From Triglochin maritima (Eukaryota; Streptophyta; Magnoliopsida; Alismatales; Juncaginaceae): a stretch of DNA of 64,000 nucleotides. Both the position numbers and the translations under genes were made by a program. Below are positions 1 to 12,006 of this stretch, piece by piece. The notes beneath the pieces were generated by a model. The model had not been told where the DNA came from. It ran no database searches and saw nothing but the letters and a program-made list of their open reading frames with translations. The stretch spans positions 11,876,501-11,940,500 of the forward strand of contig OY821775.1 in assembly GCA_963682175.1 (NCBI GenBank). The letters run 5' to 3'. Numbering within the stretch: position 1 is the first letter of the stretch; each line of letters begins with the position of its first letter.

Positions 1-282
1 TTCCAGTAAGACTTTTTTTGTTGCATGTGCAGTACTCATGCTTTTTTTCTTCCATTTTCGAGCATTACACATGCTCCTTTTTTGTTGTACTTTGTTGCTT
101 ACTATGACAAAAATTCTCAGGCTTGTAACTTCATTGGGTTTGAGTGTAGTTCATACCCAAATCTTTTGTTAATGTAACTACCAACCTTTCAAAAAATACT
201 ACCATGGAAAGATATGTTTCTTTGCATTGTAGTTTGGGAAGACTGAAAAATTAAGCACAGGAGTTTGTGATATTTTGTACCT
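1..282. other. AT-rich flank, no gene seen
   Basis: No reading frame with recognisable content is seen here. It is the host sequence into which the first LTR element inserted: the last five bases, tacct (278-282), recur at 6360-6364, right after the other LTR, so 1-282 and 6365 onward were once contiguous. Confidence 0.6.
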
Positions 283-512
283 TGTTGTAAAACAAACAAT
301 CTAAAGAAGAAAATATTGGAGAGAAGAGAGATATGTATTTCATTTTCTTATCATCAAAAATGTACAATAGTCCCCTATATATAGGGTGAGGATGTAGCAG
401 GAGTTACAACCAAAATAAATAGAATTACACCATATTAATAAGAGTAAAATCTACTTAAACTATTGGGGTTAAGGAAGGTGAATCATCCACAAAACATTTG
501 GAATTCTCAACA
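283..512 (-). repeat. 3' LTR of the first LTR element
   Basis: This 230-bp repeat begins tgttgtaaaac and ends ttctcaaca. It is a direct copy of 6129-6359. On the plus strand it carries a TATA-like ctatatatag near 374. The left flank tacct is the target-site duplication. Confidence 0.88.
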
Positions 513-523
513 CTCCCCCTTGG
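513..523 (-). other. Polypurine tract of the first LTR element
   Basis: The minus strand reads CCAAGGGGGAG immediately before the 3' LTR. This is the position and composition expected of the plus-strand primer in an LTR retroelement, and it fixes the element's orientation. Confidence 0.75.
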
Positions 524-550
524 ATGATCACCTTTATACGTTAAGGATGT

Positions 551-1075
551 TGCCTCGTTAAAAACCTTACCAAGAAAAACCCGATGGGATAAAAACTTGA
601 TGAAGGAAAAAAGAGTGCAACGCGTATGATGCCCCCCCCCCCCCCCCTCACTTCAACATACATTGAACACCAATTTTGAAGACAAACTTCTTAAGGACTT
701 TGGTGGGCAATGACTTTGTAAATAAATCTGTCAAATTCTCGCTTGATTTGATCTGATCAGTTGTCACTTGATCGGTCTGCCTCATTAAGACCTTGCCAAG
801 TAAAATCATGTGGGACAAAAACTTGGTGAAGGAAAAAGAGTGCACCGTATAATTTTCCGCCTCAATTCAACATATATTTATAACACTCCCTTAGATAATA
901 TGCGTTATGTTTATATCTCGTTAAAAACCTTACTACAAAACCTTGTGGGAAAAAGTAGCTAAGGAAAAGAGTGCATAACATACGCTAACAAAATTGCACA
1001 AGCTGCCTCGTTAAAAACCTTTAACCAATAAAACTTTTAGGACAAAAATTGGAAAAAAGGGAAAAAGAGTGCAAC
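551..1075 (-). repeat. Four diverged copies of a copia 3'-region motif
   Basis: A ~70-bp module recurs at about 551-621, 780-845, 917-979 and 1004-1075. On the plus strand each copy has a 'cctcgttaaaaacctta' start, a middle 'tgggacaaaaactt' and an 'aaggaaaaagagtgca' end. The module resembles the conserved stretch found between pol and the 3' LTR in many plant copia elements, normally once. The RNase H tail lies between the first and second copies. A 16-base C run at 632-647 is next to the first copy. Confidence 0.65.
648..845 (-). pseudogene. Copia RNase H C-terminal remnant
   Basis: The minus-strand frame of 65 codons ends with the signature of the copia RNase H tail: 'ENLTDLFTKSLPTKVLKKF' followed by 'VFKIGVQ'. 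In intact elements this segment closes the pol polyprotein shortly before the 3' LTR, as it does here. The first ~23 residues come from the repeated 3'-region module rather than from RNase H. Nothing upstream on the minus strand supplies the catalytic part of RNase H or the reverse transcriptase, so this is a non-functional relic. Confidence 0.75.
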
Positions 1076-1078
1076 TAC

Positions 1079-3902
1079 AAGCCTTCCGGGCTTTATCCTT
1101 CAGAGATATCCGTCCTTCACGGACGATAAATACAAATCTGTTTCCCCTTATTCGTAGTTTACCAAATTTACGAATATATTTTACAAAATCCTTAAACACA
1201 AAATTGAATGGGGATTCAATAAACAAATACATGATAGTTTAACGGATTTAATGAATATTTACTATATTTCACTTAGATAATAAGATTGTGAAATATGTTT
1301 GCGCAATTTTTCTCAAATAATATGTCGGGAATTGTGGTAACTTTTGCAAAATATGAATATGTTACCTCAAAAGATATTACTTATGGACAATTTAAAGATG
1401 TCTCATAATTACATTAATGTCATAGCGATACGAGAATGTAAGAATCAATAACTGATTCACCAACTTGCATAAAATTGTAATGACTCCACGCAATGACACC
1501 AAAATTTTGTGATAGTAATTGATGTGGATCAGACATATAAGAAACATTGTTAACGTAAATCTTTATCGCATGACTAGAATTGGTAGATCCTTGAACGTCA
1601 TCTAAATGTTTTCAAATGAACACTATGCTTAGACAAAACATTACTGTGAACCTTATTAGGTTTGAAGTTATAAGAAAATGTTCATGACATTTTGATAAGG
1701 AACTCAAGGTTCTATTACAATTGGATCTTTGTTGATATACAATAGATGTCCTTTCACAGTGTCATTTCAATGTGAGTATTAAGTATAATATATTTTTTCT
1801 ACAATATTCACTTTCTACAATTGAATCATTGTACAAATTCTCTTCCAGAGAATGTTCGAATTTCAGGTCGAAAAATAATTGAGTTTTCTCAGGTCATTTA
1901 TTCCAAAAAAATATTCATTAAATATTTCATGAGTTTTCAAAAACTCTGTTGGAGGTCCTACGACATCAAGCATGTTATAAATATAATAAATAATAGTAAA
2001 TTTTGTTATTGGATGAAACATATGGACGACTAAAATCAACTTCGCATCATTCTTCATGATGACTTTGATTGAAGAGGTTATATGCACATTCTTTCTTGTT
2101 TCTTCATATAGTGATCTTTTCAAAAATTGTATAGTGCATCTTTTGATTCTTGTCATCATATAATATATTTTGTCATATTAGTCCTTCAAGGACTCTCATA
2201 TAAGTACCAATATTAAGTGACTTACGACATATCTTATATGCATATCATATTGATCATGTAACAGAACGTATTATCAATATTACGAGAGAATGAGTAACAT
2301 CACGATGGATTTGGGTCCTGCGAATACTCTTATATTACTCCTCGCTTCATAATGTATCACATGTTTTTCTGATTTCTATTTTTTATCCTTCAGGGATATA
2401 ATTTCAGAAATCAGGACAATACGTCCAAATAATATATTTATTCAGCTAGTTTATTATATATTGTTTGTCTTCTTTTGTTTATATCAAATACGAATGCTTC
2501 TGGCATTCTTAAAATATCATAGGTTTTGGATCCATTTTTCTTTTCTTGAGATAACATGCTATTAAGAAGGCGAATGAATTCTCGACAATTATTTTAATGA
2601 TTATTTAATATCTCTTGTATCAACATATATAGTTGATTGCAAGTTTTACGTCAATAATAATCAAATCCTTATCGTTTCCCAAAATTTTAGGATTTGATCG
2701 TTTTGTATCCCCGTAATTTCATTAATCTTTTGTTTAGCAGCTGCATTTATTTTTACGGATTTATATTCTTCAGGAATAACCTCTTCAGAAGGTGCAATGA
2801 GAGTGACTAACTTTTATTTCATTTCCACAAATAATATATGTTATGGTCCACGCTTCTGGCGTTGGTTGAGCTCAAATATATTTTATCATGTGGAGATCTC
2901 CACTTTATATTATGTGATTTATGTCTAGTAATATAATGCTTAGTCGTTTTTTGTGATCAATAAAAATGTATAACAATTACTTGCTAGATATTGCAAGATA
3001 ATGATTTTATGAACTTCAGGTTCAATCATACTTGTACGTATATTCTCTTATGAACTTCAGGTTCAATATAGTACATTTTCTTGACATTCTTTAAGCTTCT
3101 AGCTTCACCCCCTAATGTCAGAAAATGTACATCATATATATATATAATTATAATTATTGGATTGGACAATAAAAGTTAGCCCTTCAGGAGCTTTAAATCG
3201 CAGGAGGGAAACAATTTATTCATTATTATACAAGTAAAATAGGGGAAGATTCATAACATGATGTATATCAACCATAAAAATTAATGAATAATATTAGCAG
3301 GTATATATGCACATTAATGTATCATGTATAAATTTGAAGATCTCATAATGATCAATATTGAGAGATATTTTAAAAAAACAGAGCGACTCTCATTTTATTG
3401 TGCAAATTGGTTGACAAATTTGACCTTATTTTGGTCGTGATAGTAGTCAACAAAATTATCCAAAGCTTCGCAAAAACAATACAAATGATGACATCCATAA
3501 TTAATATAAGATATGATTTTATTTAGGCACTTCTGGGCATGTTTCGTCTCGTTGATGTCATCTTTATTTCATACTTCTTATTTGCACAAAATTTAGTCCA
3601 CTGCTTATGCTCTTTTTTTCACGATACTTTGTAGTGTATAATTCCGATACACCAAAAAAACAAGAAAGGTATCGTGATTTTCCAACAACTCTCATAACCT
3701 TCAATAATCGGCGATGCATAACCCAAAAGAGTATTGGGTCATTAATTTGTAAAGTGATCAATATTTTTCTTCTTCTTTTACTACTAATCTCTATATATCT
3801 ATGAACTTCTGGACATAGGTTTGATTTAGATATCGACGTGTATTTTTACTCAATTAGCTATTTGCACGTCGTTTAGATGGTCATATGAATCCTTGAGGGA
3901 TT
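1079..3902. repeat. Dispersed micro-hairpins with TTCNN loops
   Basis: About twenty short inverted repeats lie here. Most have a 5-bp stem and a 5-nt loop beginning TTC: 1079-1093, 1094-1108, 1111-1125, 1837-1853, 2180-2194, 2384-2398, 2492-2508, 2764-2778, 2779-2793, 2850-2862, 3010-3024, 3051-3065, 3093-3105 and 3178-3192. The one at 3888-3902 has loop TTGAG. Others have different loops: 1700-1712, 1931-1946, 2045-2061, 2890-2903 and 3634-3652. Seven loops are TTCAG. Stem sequences differ from site to site but pair within each site, for example agtcc/ggact at 2180 and tatcc/ggata at 2384. Three stems have one mismatch. Confidence 0.75.
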
Positions 3903-4500
3903 ATCATAGAATTTCATAACTCTCTTTAAATGAATAATCTCTAAATCTTTGTATAGTAGCATTTTATGAATATTAAGATATTCACCTTCTGAGCAAATGC
4001 ACATCATTTCCAATAACAATGATCACAAGATATTCGTCTTCTGGGCCAATACATATCATTTTCAATAACAATGATCACTTGTAACTTGGTAAATTGAATT
4101 CCACTATAATATAGTACATTTTATTATATATATACATCTATCAAAATGAAAATTATGTACTCACGAGATAAATGTTTGTAATAGTTGTGAATGAGCATGT
4201 GATGCATGAAAATTAACAAGTAATAATCGCATGCTTGAACCACTTTACAAATACTCTTTTAATCAACATGATACTAAGAATTCATATAACTTCTACTAAG
4301 CAAGTGAATCAACACAAAGTTGCATGAGATATATATCATTCAATTTTAGAAGCACTACTAAATATGTAACTATTTATTTTCATGCTTCATTGGATCGAGA
4401 AATTATGGAATTTTGATCAATAACTCGATGTTTTGTCCAACCACAAAAATAGACATGCGATTAATTCATAATACTTTTATATCATTTTAACAAATAGGAT

Positions 4501-4846
4501 TAGGGCTGAGCATCGGTCCGGTCCGGTTCGGACCGGACCGGAAAAAAAATTAGGTCTGGACCGAAAACCGGACCGGACCGGAAAAAATTCGGATAGGTGG
4601 ACCGAAGACCGGACCGGACCGGATCGGTCCGGTCCGGTCCGGTCAAAAAACCCGATTTTTTACCTTAAATTTATAAATAAATAAAAAATGGACCGGTCGG
4701 GACCGGACCGGACCGGAAAATGTAAAATTTGACGGACCGAAACCCGGACCGGACCGGATTTTTTCAAAAATTTCCGGACCGAACACGGACCGACCGGTCC
4801 GGTCCGGTCCGGTTGACCGGGTAAAACTGGTCAATGCACAGCCCTA
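4501..4846. mobile_element. hAT-type MITE filled with CGGACC repeats
   Basis: The 346-bp element starts tagggctgagcat and ends atgcacagccctא-type inverted end (atgcacagcccta on the plus strand), giving terminal inverted repeats of about 13 bp with one mismatch. It is flanked by a perfect 8-bp duplication, aataggat (4493-4500 and 4847-4854), as expected for hAT elements. The interior is almost entirely permutations of CCGGACCGGACC and GGTCCGGTCC around an AT-rich centre. It has no transposase and is nested in the first LTR element. The 63-codon minus-strand frame across it is a by-product of the repeat. Confidence 0.85.
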
Positions 4847-6114
4847 AATAGGATAGTAAAAGAAAATTACAACCTCCTCTTTATCTTGATTTGATGCTTT
4901 TTTCTCTCTAGTCGTTGATATTTTGAAAGACAATGGGTTGGGTTCAACATCCATAATCCATGATAAGACGTCATTCTTATCCAAGATGTCAAGTATAAAG
5001 TTAAATGTCATAACATACAATCATTAAGTATAATTGGTACATGCAACTTATTACCCCATTTTTAAACTCATATACATTGTAAATATCAAGCAAGTGAATC
5101 TATAAAAAGCCACATGAGGTGGAACTCATTTCCCCCATTTTTAGCACATTATAAATATTTTAGATTTATAAGAACCTTAAACCCAAATATCATTCACAGC
5201 CATATTTCAAATCAAGTTTCAAAGGCTCTAAAAAATATCATTCTTCCATATTTTGATTAATAACATAATGAAATCCGTTTAATGACAATTGCAATTAATA
5301 ATATATTTTTTGGGAACATAATATTTAAGCAGCCCGTAGGTATTGCAATTTAAAAAAAGCTTATAAAGAAAATAAGTATATAATTCAATGACCGCGTTGT
5401 AACCATAAAATGGAGTTTTAAACACTCAAATCAGAGTTCAATTGGAGAAATACAACATCAAAGAAGAATTAGGAAGTTTTCTCATTTGTAAACTTAAGAA
5501 CTCTGAGATTATATTATAATATTGTAATACCAATATATTATGCACCAGAGGCACCAAAACTAAAGAAAACTGAGATTTGAAACCATGCACCGATAAAATT
5601 GATCTTTGACGACATATATTGATATACACCAAGTGAAGAACTAAAGCTAGGTAAAACAATGATTTAAAATACTTGCCTTGAATATTGTTCAAATTAAGGT
5701 GCAAATAAGATGTACATGTACTCATAAACTCGTGGATCTACAACGAGCAAACTGAAAACGGATTTCTTGATTTATTGAAACATGTGAAGAAACCTTTAAA
5801 AATACATGAATTATAAAGTCTCAATTAACTCTCTCTTTTTCATTAAAGGAATCAATAATAGAAAATGCTAAAGTACAATCGTAGATTTACATATAACATG
5901 AATAATATTGTGAGCAAGAAATATTCCAAATAAAATATTGATGTGTGTCGTGACTAATTGTCAACACAATTCAGAAATCATCAATTACTTGCATAAACAA
6001 AAGCTTGCATGAGAAAACTCTGAAATATATAAAATCTTAAAACAATAAAAAAATTGTTGAGATATTACCAAGATTATAATCAGCTCATGCTCCGGTCGAT
6101 CATACAAGAAACTA

Positions 6115-6128
6115 TCGTGCTGGTAACG
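6115..6128 (-). other. Probable primer-binding region of the first LTR element
   Basis: On the minus strand the sequence directly after the 5' LTR reads cgttaccagcacga. This is where the tRNA primer would pair. I did not match it to a particular tRNA, so the assignment rests on position. Confidence 0.45.
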
Positions 6129-6359
6129 TGTTGTAAAACAAACAATCTAAAGAAGAAAATATTGAAGAGAAGAGAGATATGTATTTCATTTTCTTATCAC
6201 CAAATATGTACAGTAGTCTCATATATATAGGGTGAGGATGTAGTAAGGGTTACACCCAAAATAAATGGGATTACACCATATTAATAAGAATAAAATCTAC
6301 TTAAGCTATTGCGGGTTAAGGAAGGTGAATCATCCACAAAACCTTTGGAATTCTCAACA
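6129..6359 (-). repeat. 5' LTR of the first LTR element
   Basis: This 231-bp direct copy of 283-512 runs from tgttgt to ctcaaca and is followed by the target duplication tacct at 6360-6364. On the minus strand it is the upstream LTR. Confidence 0.88.
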
Positions 6360-6388
6360 TACCTGAAGTTATTCGTATTTTTTAGGGG

Positions 6389-6900
6389 GAATTGCTTGGG
6401 TGTCGTCAAGAAACAACGAAATTAGTCATATTCATCTGAAATCAATTATTTCCACTAATGCCACATAAAATCTCAAAAATTTGTTCTAATGTCATTAACT
6501 TTTTTCCAATGTCATTCCGTTAGTCATCCGTTAACGTCTTCATTAACGTTCATTAGTTTTATTAATATTTAATGAAAAATTTGCAGAATCACCCTAAATA
6601 AACCCAGAATTCATAAGTTTCATTAGTTTTATAAAATATTTTTTCTAAAAAATATTTATTTTTAAGCTTTTTTTGTATTTTTACAACACATGTAATGAAA
6701 TATATGAATTCTGGGTTTATTCAGGGTGATTCTGCAAATATTATATTAAATATTAATAAAACTAACATACGGATGACAACGGAATGACATTGGAAAAATA
6801 TAATGGCATTAGAACAAGTTTTTGGATTTTTCTGTGGAAATAGTTGCTTGAGATGGTATATGACTGATTTCATTATTTCTTGATGGTACCCAAACAATTC
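6389..6900. mobile_element. Fold-back MITE with ~200-bp arms
   Basis: The left arm (6389-6614) and right arm (6704-6900) are long imperfect inverted repeats. The outer ends read gaattgcttgggtgtcgtc and, on the other strand, gaattgtttgggtaccatc. The arms share 'gcagaatcaccct' and 'aacccagaattcat' near the centre, separated by a ~90-bp AT-rich spacer. There is no transposase. I could not find a convincing target duplication next to these ends, so the exact boundaries and superfamily are open; long arms are common in Mutator-type MITEs. The minus-strand frame at 6721-6906 is a by-product of the arm. Confidence 0.75.
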
Positions 6901-6909
6901 ATCCAAAAT

Positions 6910-8390
6910 GTTATCATGTTATTAATTAACATCCTTCGTTATAATTAATAGTTTTTTTAAAATTTTGATTTAAAAACCTAGAATGGTCGATTTGATTGAA
7001 ATTCAAAGACCATCCTCTGTGATTTAAGAAAATAAACCTGAATGTTCAAGTTTTTCCCCTTTGCTGTTTGGTAGCTAAACTTGCTACTCGATTGGTTTGA
7101 TTTGATTTAATTGGACTTTGAATTTCTTAAATAAAACTTTCAATTTTTTGTTCCAGTGCTTACATAATAAAATGATTTGGATATTTCATTTTTTGACAAA
7201 TACTACGTATTTGATAACATTGCCGACATCCCAATTCTATTGACTCTCTTCGATTGAATCAGTTACCCATTTGATTTGACACTATTACGACTTTCACGTC
7301 TCATTCTGGCTTTAAAACTTTGCTCCATCATATTTACGACCATCCCAAGTTGTCATCTTAACGTCCTTATCTAATTTTCCATCCATTTTGAGTTCTTCAA
7401 CGTATGCTTAGATTGGAACTTTATATGTTTAACCGTTAATATGAAAGGAAATTAAATTCATTACCATAAACTGACCTAGAAGCTCTATGTTCAAATGTTT
7501 AAATTGGTGAGTAACCAATGAAAATGTGAACGAATTGTTTGATTGACATATTGTAATCAAATGGTAAGGATACGAATGATAATAATTTAATTTTGAGTTG
7601 TTGATGTAAATATGACGAAATTGAGAGTATAGATGTGAATACTATATTTCATTTGGTGATGGACGTGAGCTAGTGGCAGGGCCGGTAGGTAGGAGCCGTT
7701 GCCTACCACGAAAAGCCAACGTGAGCCGTTTATTCTTGACTTGCTTATGCATTCAGCTTTTTCAATTGAAGAAAAAAAAACAAATTTAACTTTTATTTCC
7801 ATTTTGTTCAAATTATAATATGAGTTTATTATCCCCTGTGTTTTTTTCGTATACTTAAGAGGGTGTTTGGATATGAGAGGATTGATCACCACCATGGAGT
7901 TGATACAGTGGGATGATGTCATCCAAACATTAAGATAGATCCCCAGGAATTGAGCTTTTAGCACCGCAATCGAGACATGTTTTGTATTGAGACGAAGAAA
8001 CTCATGGGCACCTCTACTTGTTGGACTTTTGTGACGATTTTACCATTGTTGATTTTAACATATATCTGCATAAGTTTTTATTTAATAACAGTCTCTGAAC
8101 AATTTGAGAATTTACTTCGACAAGACATCTAGGGTCCCACAAGGCTTCTCCTCATACAAACAACTCTCAAACTCTAGGGAAGAAGCTGCTTCTGGATCCA
8201 CATTCCCAGAAATTGACTTTCCACCATAAGCCCGTATCTGGGAGCCCTATCCAAATCAAGCTTAAGAAAGTCTACATAAGAAAAACATATAAATTGGACA
8301 AAACTATAATAACATGTTACTTAAGAGGGGAAATTAAAAAAAGATATCCGTCACTATAAACATTTTAAAGTTGTCTTCCAATGTTGTAGT
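6910..8390. other. Intergenic stretch, no gene supported
   Basis: This is AT-rich with no domain I can recognise. A 125-codon minus-strand frame at 7587-7964 has no familiar motif. Inside it, gtgtttggat (about 7863) and atccaaac (about 7919) form a short inverted pair, suggesting a small transposon scrap. Confidence 0.5.
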
Positions 8391-8391
8391 G

Positions 8392-8800
8392 GTAAATTCA
8401 TTGGATTTCGTAAATACGTGATTCATCGAAATTCGCAAATTCCATAAGAATGACGTGATTTATATTTATTATGTTTAGATAAATATGTTACTCTAATATG
8501 ACAACAAAAAAATTATATAATGTAATATTAGTTTTCCTATTTAGAATTGTATTTAAACTATAAAAATCACAATATATTGTGCATAGAATTGTATTTGGAA
8601 CATATATTAATAATTTGGTTCACCTCGACTTCCAGCAAGAAAATTGGTGTATGAAAGAGAAATTTCAAAATAGCACAAAGAATTTGCAAATTTCATCAAA
8701 ATGTCAACCATACATAGTATTTGCAAATGTGACACTTCGAAATTCAATTTCAAATGAAAATTAGAGGTTGAATTGATGCATCCAAACACAAAGAGAGAAT
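8392..8800. repeat. Dispersed repeat, copy 1
   Basis: This ~400-bp stretch aligns over its length with 17572-18030. Shared landmarks include 'acaaaaaaattata', 'agaattgtat' with 'taaa' and 'ataaaa' after it, and 'gatttgcaaatt'-like motifs in the right half. The two copies are diverged and have no coding content. They stand on either side of the Harbinger element. Confidence 0.6.
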
Positions 8801-9355
8801 TCATAACGAACATGTATATGTAGAAATAAAAGTGATGGATATTGGTTTATCGATACCATTTTTTTAATCTTTCTAAGTAAAACAATTCAAATTTGAGCTC
8901 TAATATGGCTTAAGAATCATTGTACCTCAAGTTGAATCATTATTAGGTCATCCTCAGCGGTGATTATGTTTTAAAGATCACAACACTCATTCTCTCGTCC
9001 ACACCAGTTTCTCTCTCATCTACATTAACACGATATTTACCCTCACAATCTTTACATTATTCATTTTTTAACAATGATCTTATCCTACTACTTTCTCTTT
9101 CATTCACCTCACTTTCTTCTCCATCATTTTATGTTTTCCCCTGACAACCAATATATAACTTAATTCATTTACATCACTTAATGTAATTAATTAATAATTA
9201 CGAAAATTAACAATAACTTAATTAATTAATAATTCGGAAAATTCAAAACAAATATTATTAAATATTAATAATGTATTACAATAATTTAAGCTACAAATAA
9301 TTAAAATATGATTAAATAAAATAAATTCTCATTCATCATTTTGTCCAAAATGATC

Positions 9356-10704
9356 TCATATGTTCTCGACCAAGTCCTTCTTCAAAGTCAAATGTTTAAC
9401 TCTGTCACGAACCTGGTCTCTATTATCCAAGTATTCGCTAATATCCACAATACGATCAGAGGAGTACTGGAAATGCTCATTGTTGGATGTTGTTGTTCTT
9501 CTTCCGTGTTGATGTTGTTCTTCGACAAATTTGGTTGTATCTGCGTGGTCATAAGAGCCTCGTTCATCCTCCACTATCATATTGTGCATTATAATGCATG
9601 CAGTCATTATTTTGTTGAGCAAATCTGAATTCCATGCAAGAGACATGTCCTTAACTATTGCAAATCTTGATTGAAGCACTCCAAATGCCCGTTCTACATC
9701 CTTACGGGTTGCCTCTAGTCGTTGGGCAAATAATCTATCCTTACGAGTTTACGAAAGAATAATTCACTGGATGAATGTCGCCCACTATGGATAGATATCA
9801 TCTGTTAGATAGTATGTCATATCGTACTGATGATTGTTCACCACAAATTTTACTGGTGGTGCTCGTCCTTCTAGGACGTCATTAAAAACAAGTGATCGAT
9901 GTAGTACATTCAGATCGTTGGACGAACCTGCAATACCAAAAAAAGAATGTCAAATCCAGAGATCATAGGATGCTACTGCTTCAAGGACAACTGTTGTCTT
10001 TCCACTACGCCCATGATATTGTGTTTTCCAAGCAGCAAGACAGTTTTCCACTCCCAGAGCTTACAATGCTCCCAATCATTCGTAGAAATCCGTGTACTCT
10101 TCGACATGAAGAAGTCTTGTTAAATCCATTGTTGTTGGCCTTCAAAGGTATACCTCACCGAAGTTGGCAATGACACCTTCTGCGAATTTCTGCAGAGATG
10201 TTCTTGCAATTCCCTCATGAAGATGCAAATATTCATCGATTGTATTCGTCGCTGCATCATAGGTTAACATACGAATAGCTGCGGTGCATTTCTGTAATAT
10301 AGAAATTCCAAGCTTACTCGTGGCGTCAGGTCATCGTTGGAAGAAGACATCGGACAACTCAAGGGTAGTGACTATTCGAAGAAATATGGCTTCCTCATTC
10401 TGAATCTTCTTCTGAACACTCGATCGGAATACACAGGATTTTCAACAAAGTAATCATTCAAGAGACGATTGTAACCACGTTCCTGATCTCTATTAGTGTT
10501 GTGATATCTATTGGGTCGTGATCCCCGTCATCTTGAGTTGGAACCTTGAAGTGCTTGTGTTAACTCACCCCTCGTATCTGCAAGGATTTGCTCAAACTCC
10601 TTGTACTCAGCGTATCTTGCACGAAAGTTGTAATCATCAGAACCTGATGATGAAGAGTTTGTGCTTACGGAAGACGGAGACGGGTAATCAAAATCGGAAG
10701 TCAT
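9356..10704 (-). pseudogene. Harbinger (HARBI1-like) DDE transposase, broken
   Basis: Read on the minus strand from the ATG at 10704, the family's order of motifs is clear. An acidic/serine-rich start is followed by 'NDYFVENPVYSDRVFRRRF', 'LQKCTAAIRML'-type text, 'DEYLHLHEGIART', 'TRLLHVE', 'MIGSI', 'AAWKTQYHG', 'VVLEAVASYDLW', 'VLEGRAPPVKF', 'YDMTYYLTDDIYP', 'DVERAFGVLQSRFAIV' and 'IMTACIIMHNMIVEDE'. These are the plant_tran/DDE_4 landmarks of the nuclease that cuts and pastes Harbinger elements. Several TGG codons have become stops (after SYDLWI and after DDIYP), another stop follows the N-terminal region, and there are at least two frameshifts. Length before decay was about 440 aa, normal for the family. 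Confidence 0.85.
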
Positions 10705-10774
10705 TTCGACAAAGTAGTGGAAAAGGTATTAAGTGTTCGTAAGGTGATTGAAGTATGTGTGGGTAAAGAGGTTG

Positions 10775-10830
10775 AAGTGTTTGTACTTAAGGAGAAAGGA
10801 GTCGTCAGGATAGGGGAAAGGAGTTGTTGG
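10775..10830. repeat. Left part of the 22-bp minisatellite
   Basis: Two and a half units of the same 22-bp repeat as at 12957-13412 lie here (aggagaaaggagtcgtc, then aggataggggaaaggagttgtt). They were cut off from the rest of the array by insertion of solo LTR A. Confidence 0.75.
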
Positions 10831-12006
10831 TGAAGGGAATGTGTTCTAAAAGTTTTACTTTTAAATGTCAATTATTATGAATTGAATGAGAAATCATTTT
10901 GTTCCTTGTTTATGTTATTCGTCTTTTAGAAGTGTTAAGGAATAGGCTCTTGGTCCTTAACCGTAGAGCTCTAAAAGATATTGGTTTACATAAAACAAAA
11001 GATATTCACAATCATGGTAATTAACATGGGACATTAATCACCGAGTTAAGATTGTCGTGTTGGTCATAGATCATTGTAGCTCTACAAGTGAGTGACGACA
11101 CGGGTATGCAAAAGAGGAAAATATTACTTTTGTATACTGAATAGACCTAATAAGTAAAATATTATAGAAATGTGTTTCTGTGTCATTAATGTTTTACTGT
11201 GTCTTTGGTCCTTTGATATGAGACTTGTATCCGATCACTTAAGAATTGCTTAATTAGACTAGTGTCTTGAGCTATCAATAAGTGTAGTGTAAAGGCATTG
11301 GTTGGTTAAGTACAACTTTTGTTGGAGAAGATAGTTAGTCAAAAGACTATCATTGCCCCTCTTAATTGAGTGATGATATTAGTGGGCCCCTTGATAAAGC
11401 AAAGTTATAATGTGCACAATGTGATTTGAGTTAAGTCACATATTTCTAACTAGCTTAAATAGATCAAGAAATGAATACTAATACAAAGATGACACAATAC
11501 TACTTTGTGTGTATTCTTAATATCATGAGGCAAGGGACGGACACAAGTGGTGCACTCCATCACTAAATGGATCGGGTTTTGGTTCGAGTGGAATTAAGAC
11601 ATCTAACTAATTGGGAGCTATAATGTGTAGCTAGATACCGCTTATAGCTAGTGATATTAAGCTCTTAATATCACTGCCAACTTAGTCTAGATCCTCCCAT
11701 AGGTCACACCGCAAAAACCGGGAAACAAGAAGCTTGATTTTGATTCATATGATGTGTCGGGTTTCTTATAGAAAATATGACACATGTGGTGAACAAGTAA
11801 AATTAATTATGTTATATATAACATAATTAGAATCATGATAAATTCATATGAGATGCATATATTATGGGAGCATTAATTTATTATTGCATAGGATAATATA
11901 TTGCATAAGTTGTGAATTTGTTGAAACCCCTAAAGTTCAAACTTTGTTGGAAATAAATCCAAAATTTGAAAAGGCAAAATCAGGTAGAAGTTCGGTAATC
12001 CGTTAA

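Larger units (their letters stand above)
283..6359 (-). mobile_element. LTR retroelement, Ty1-copia-derived, mostly non-coding
   Basis: Two near-identical ~230-bp LTRs (283-512 and 6129-6359) start TG, end CA and are flanked by the 5-bp duplication tacct. A polypurine tract lies next to the left LTR on the minus strand and a copia RNase H tail reads on the minus strand, so the element is oriented right to left. I count about 15 substitutions and one indel between the LTRs (roughly 6-7%), so the insertion is not recent. The 5.6-kb interior has no recognisable gag, integrase or reverse transcriptase. It is AT-rich, rich in short stem-loops, and contains a nested hAT-type MITE at 4501-4846. It could be a non-autonomous (LARD-like) derivative or a heavily decayed copia element; a few decayed peptide stretches with repeated Pro-Glu pairs leave the second option open. 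Confidence 0.85.

Noticed and set aside
7587..7964. 125-codon minus-strand frame
   Set aside because: No recognisable motif, AT-rich composition, and part of it looks like a small transposon scrap.
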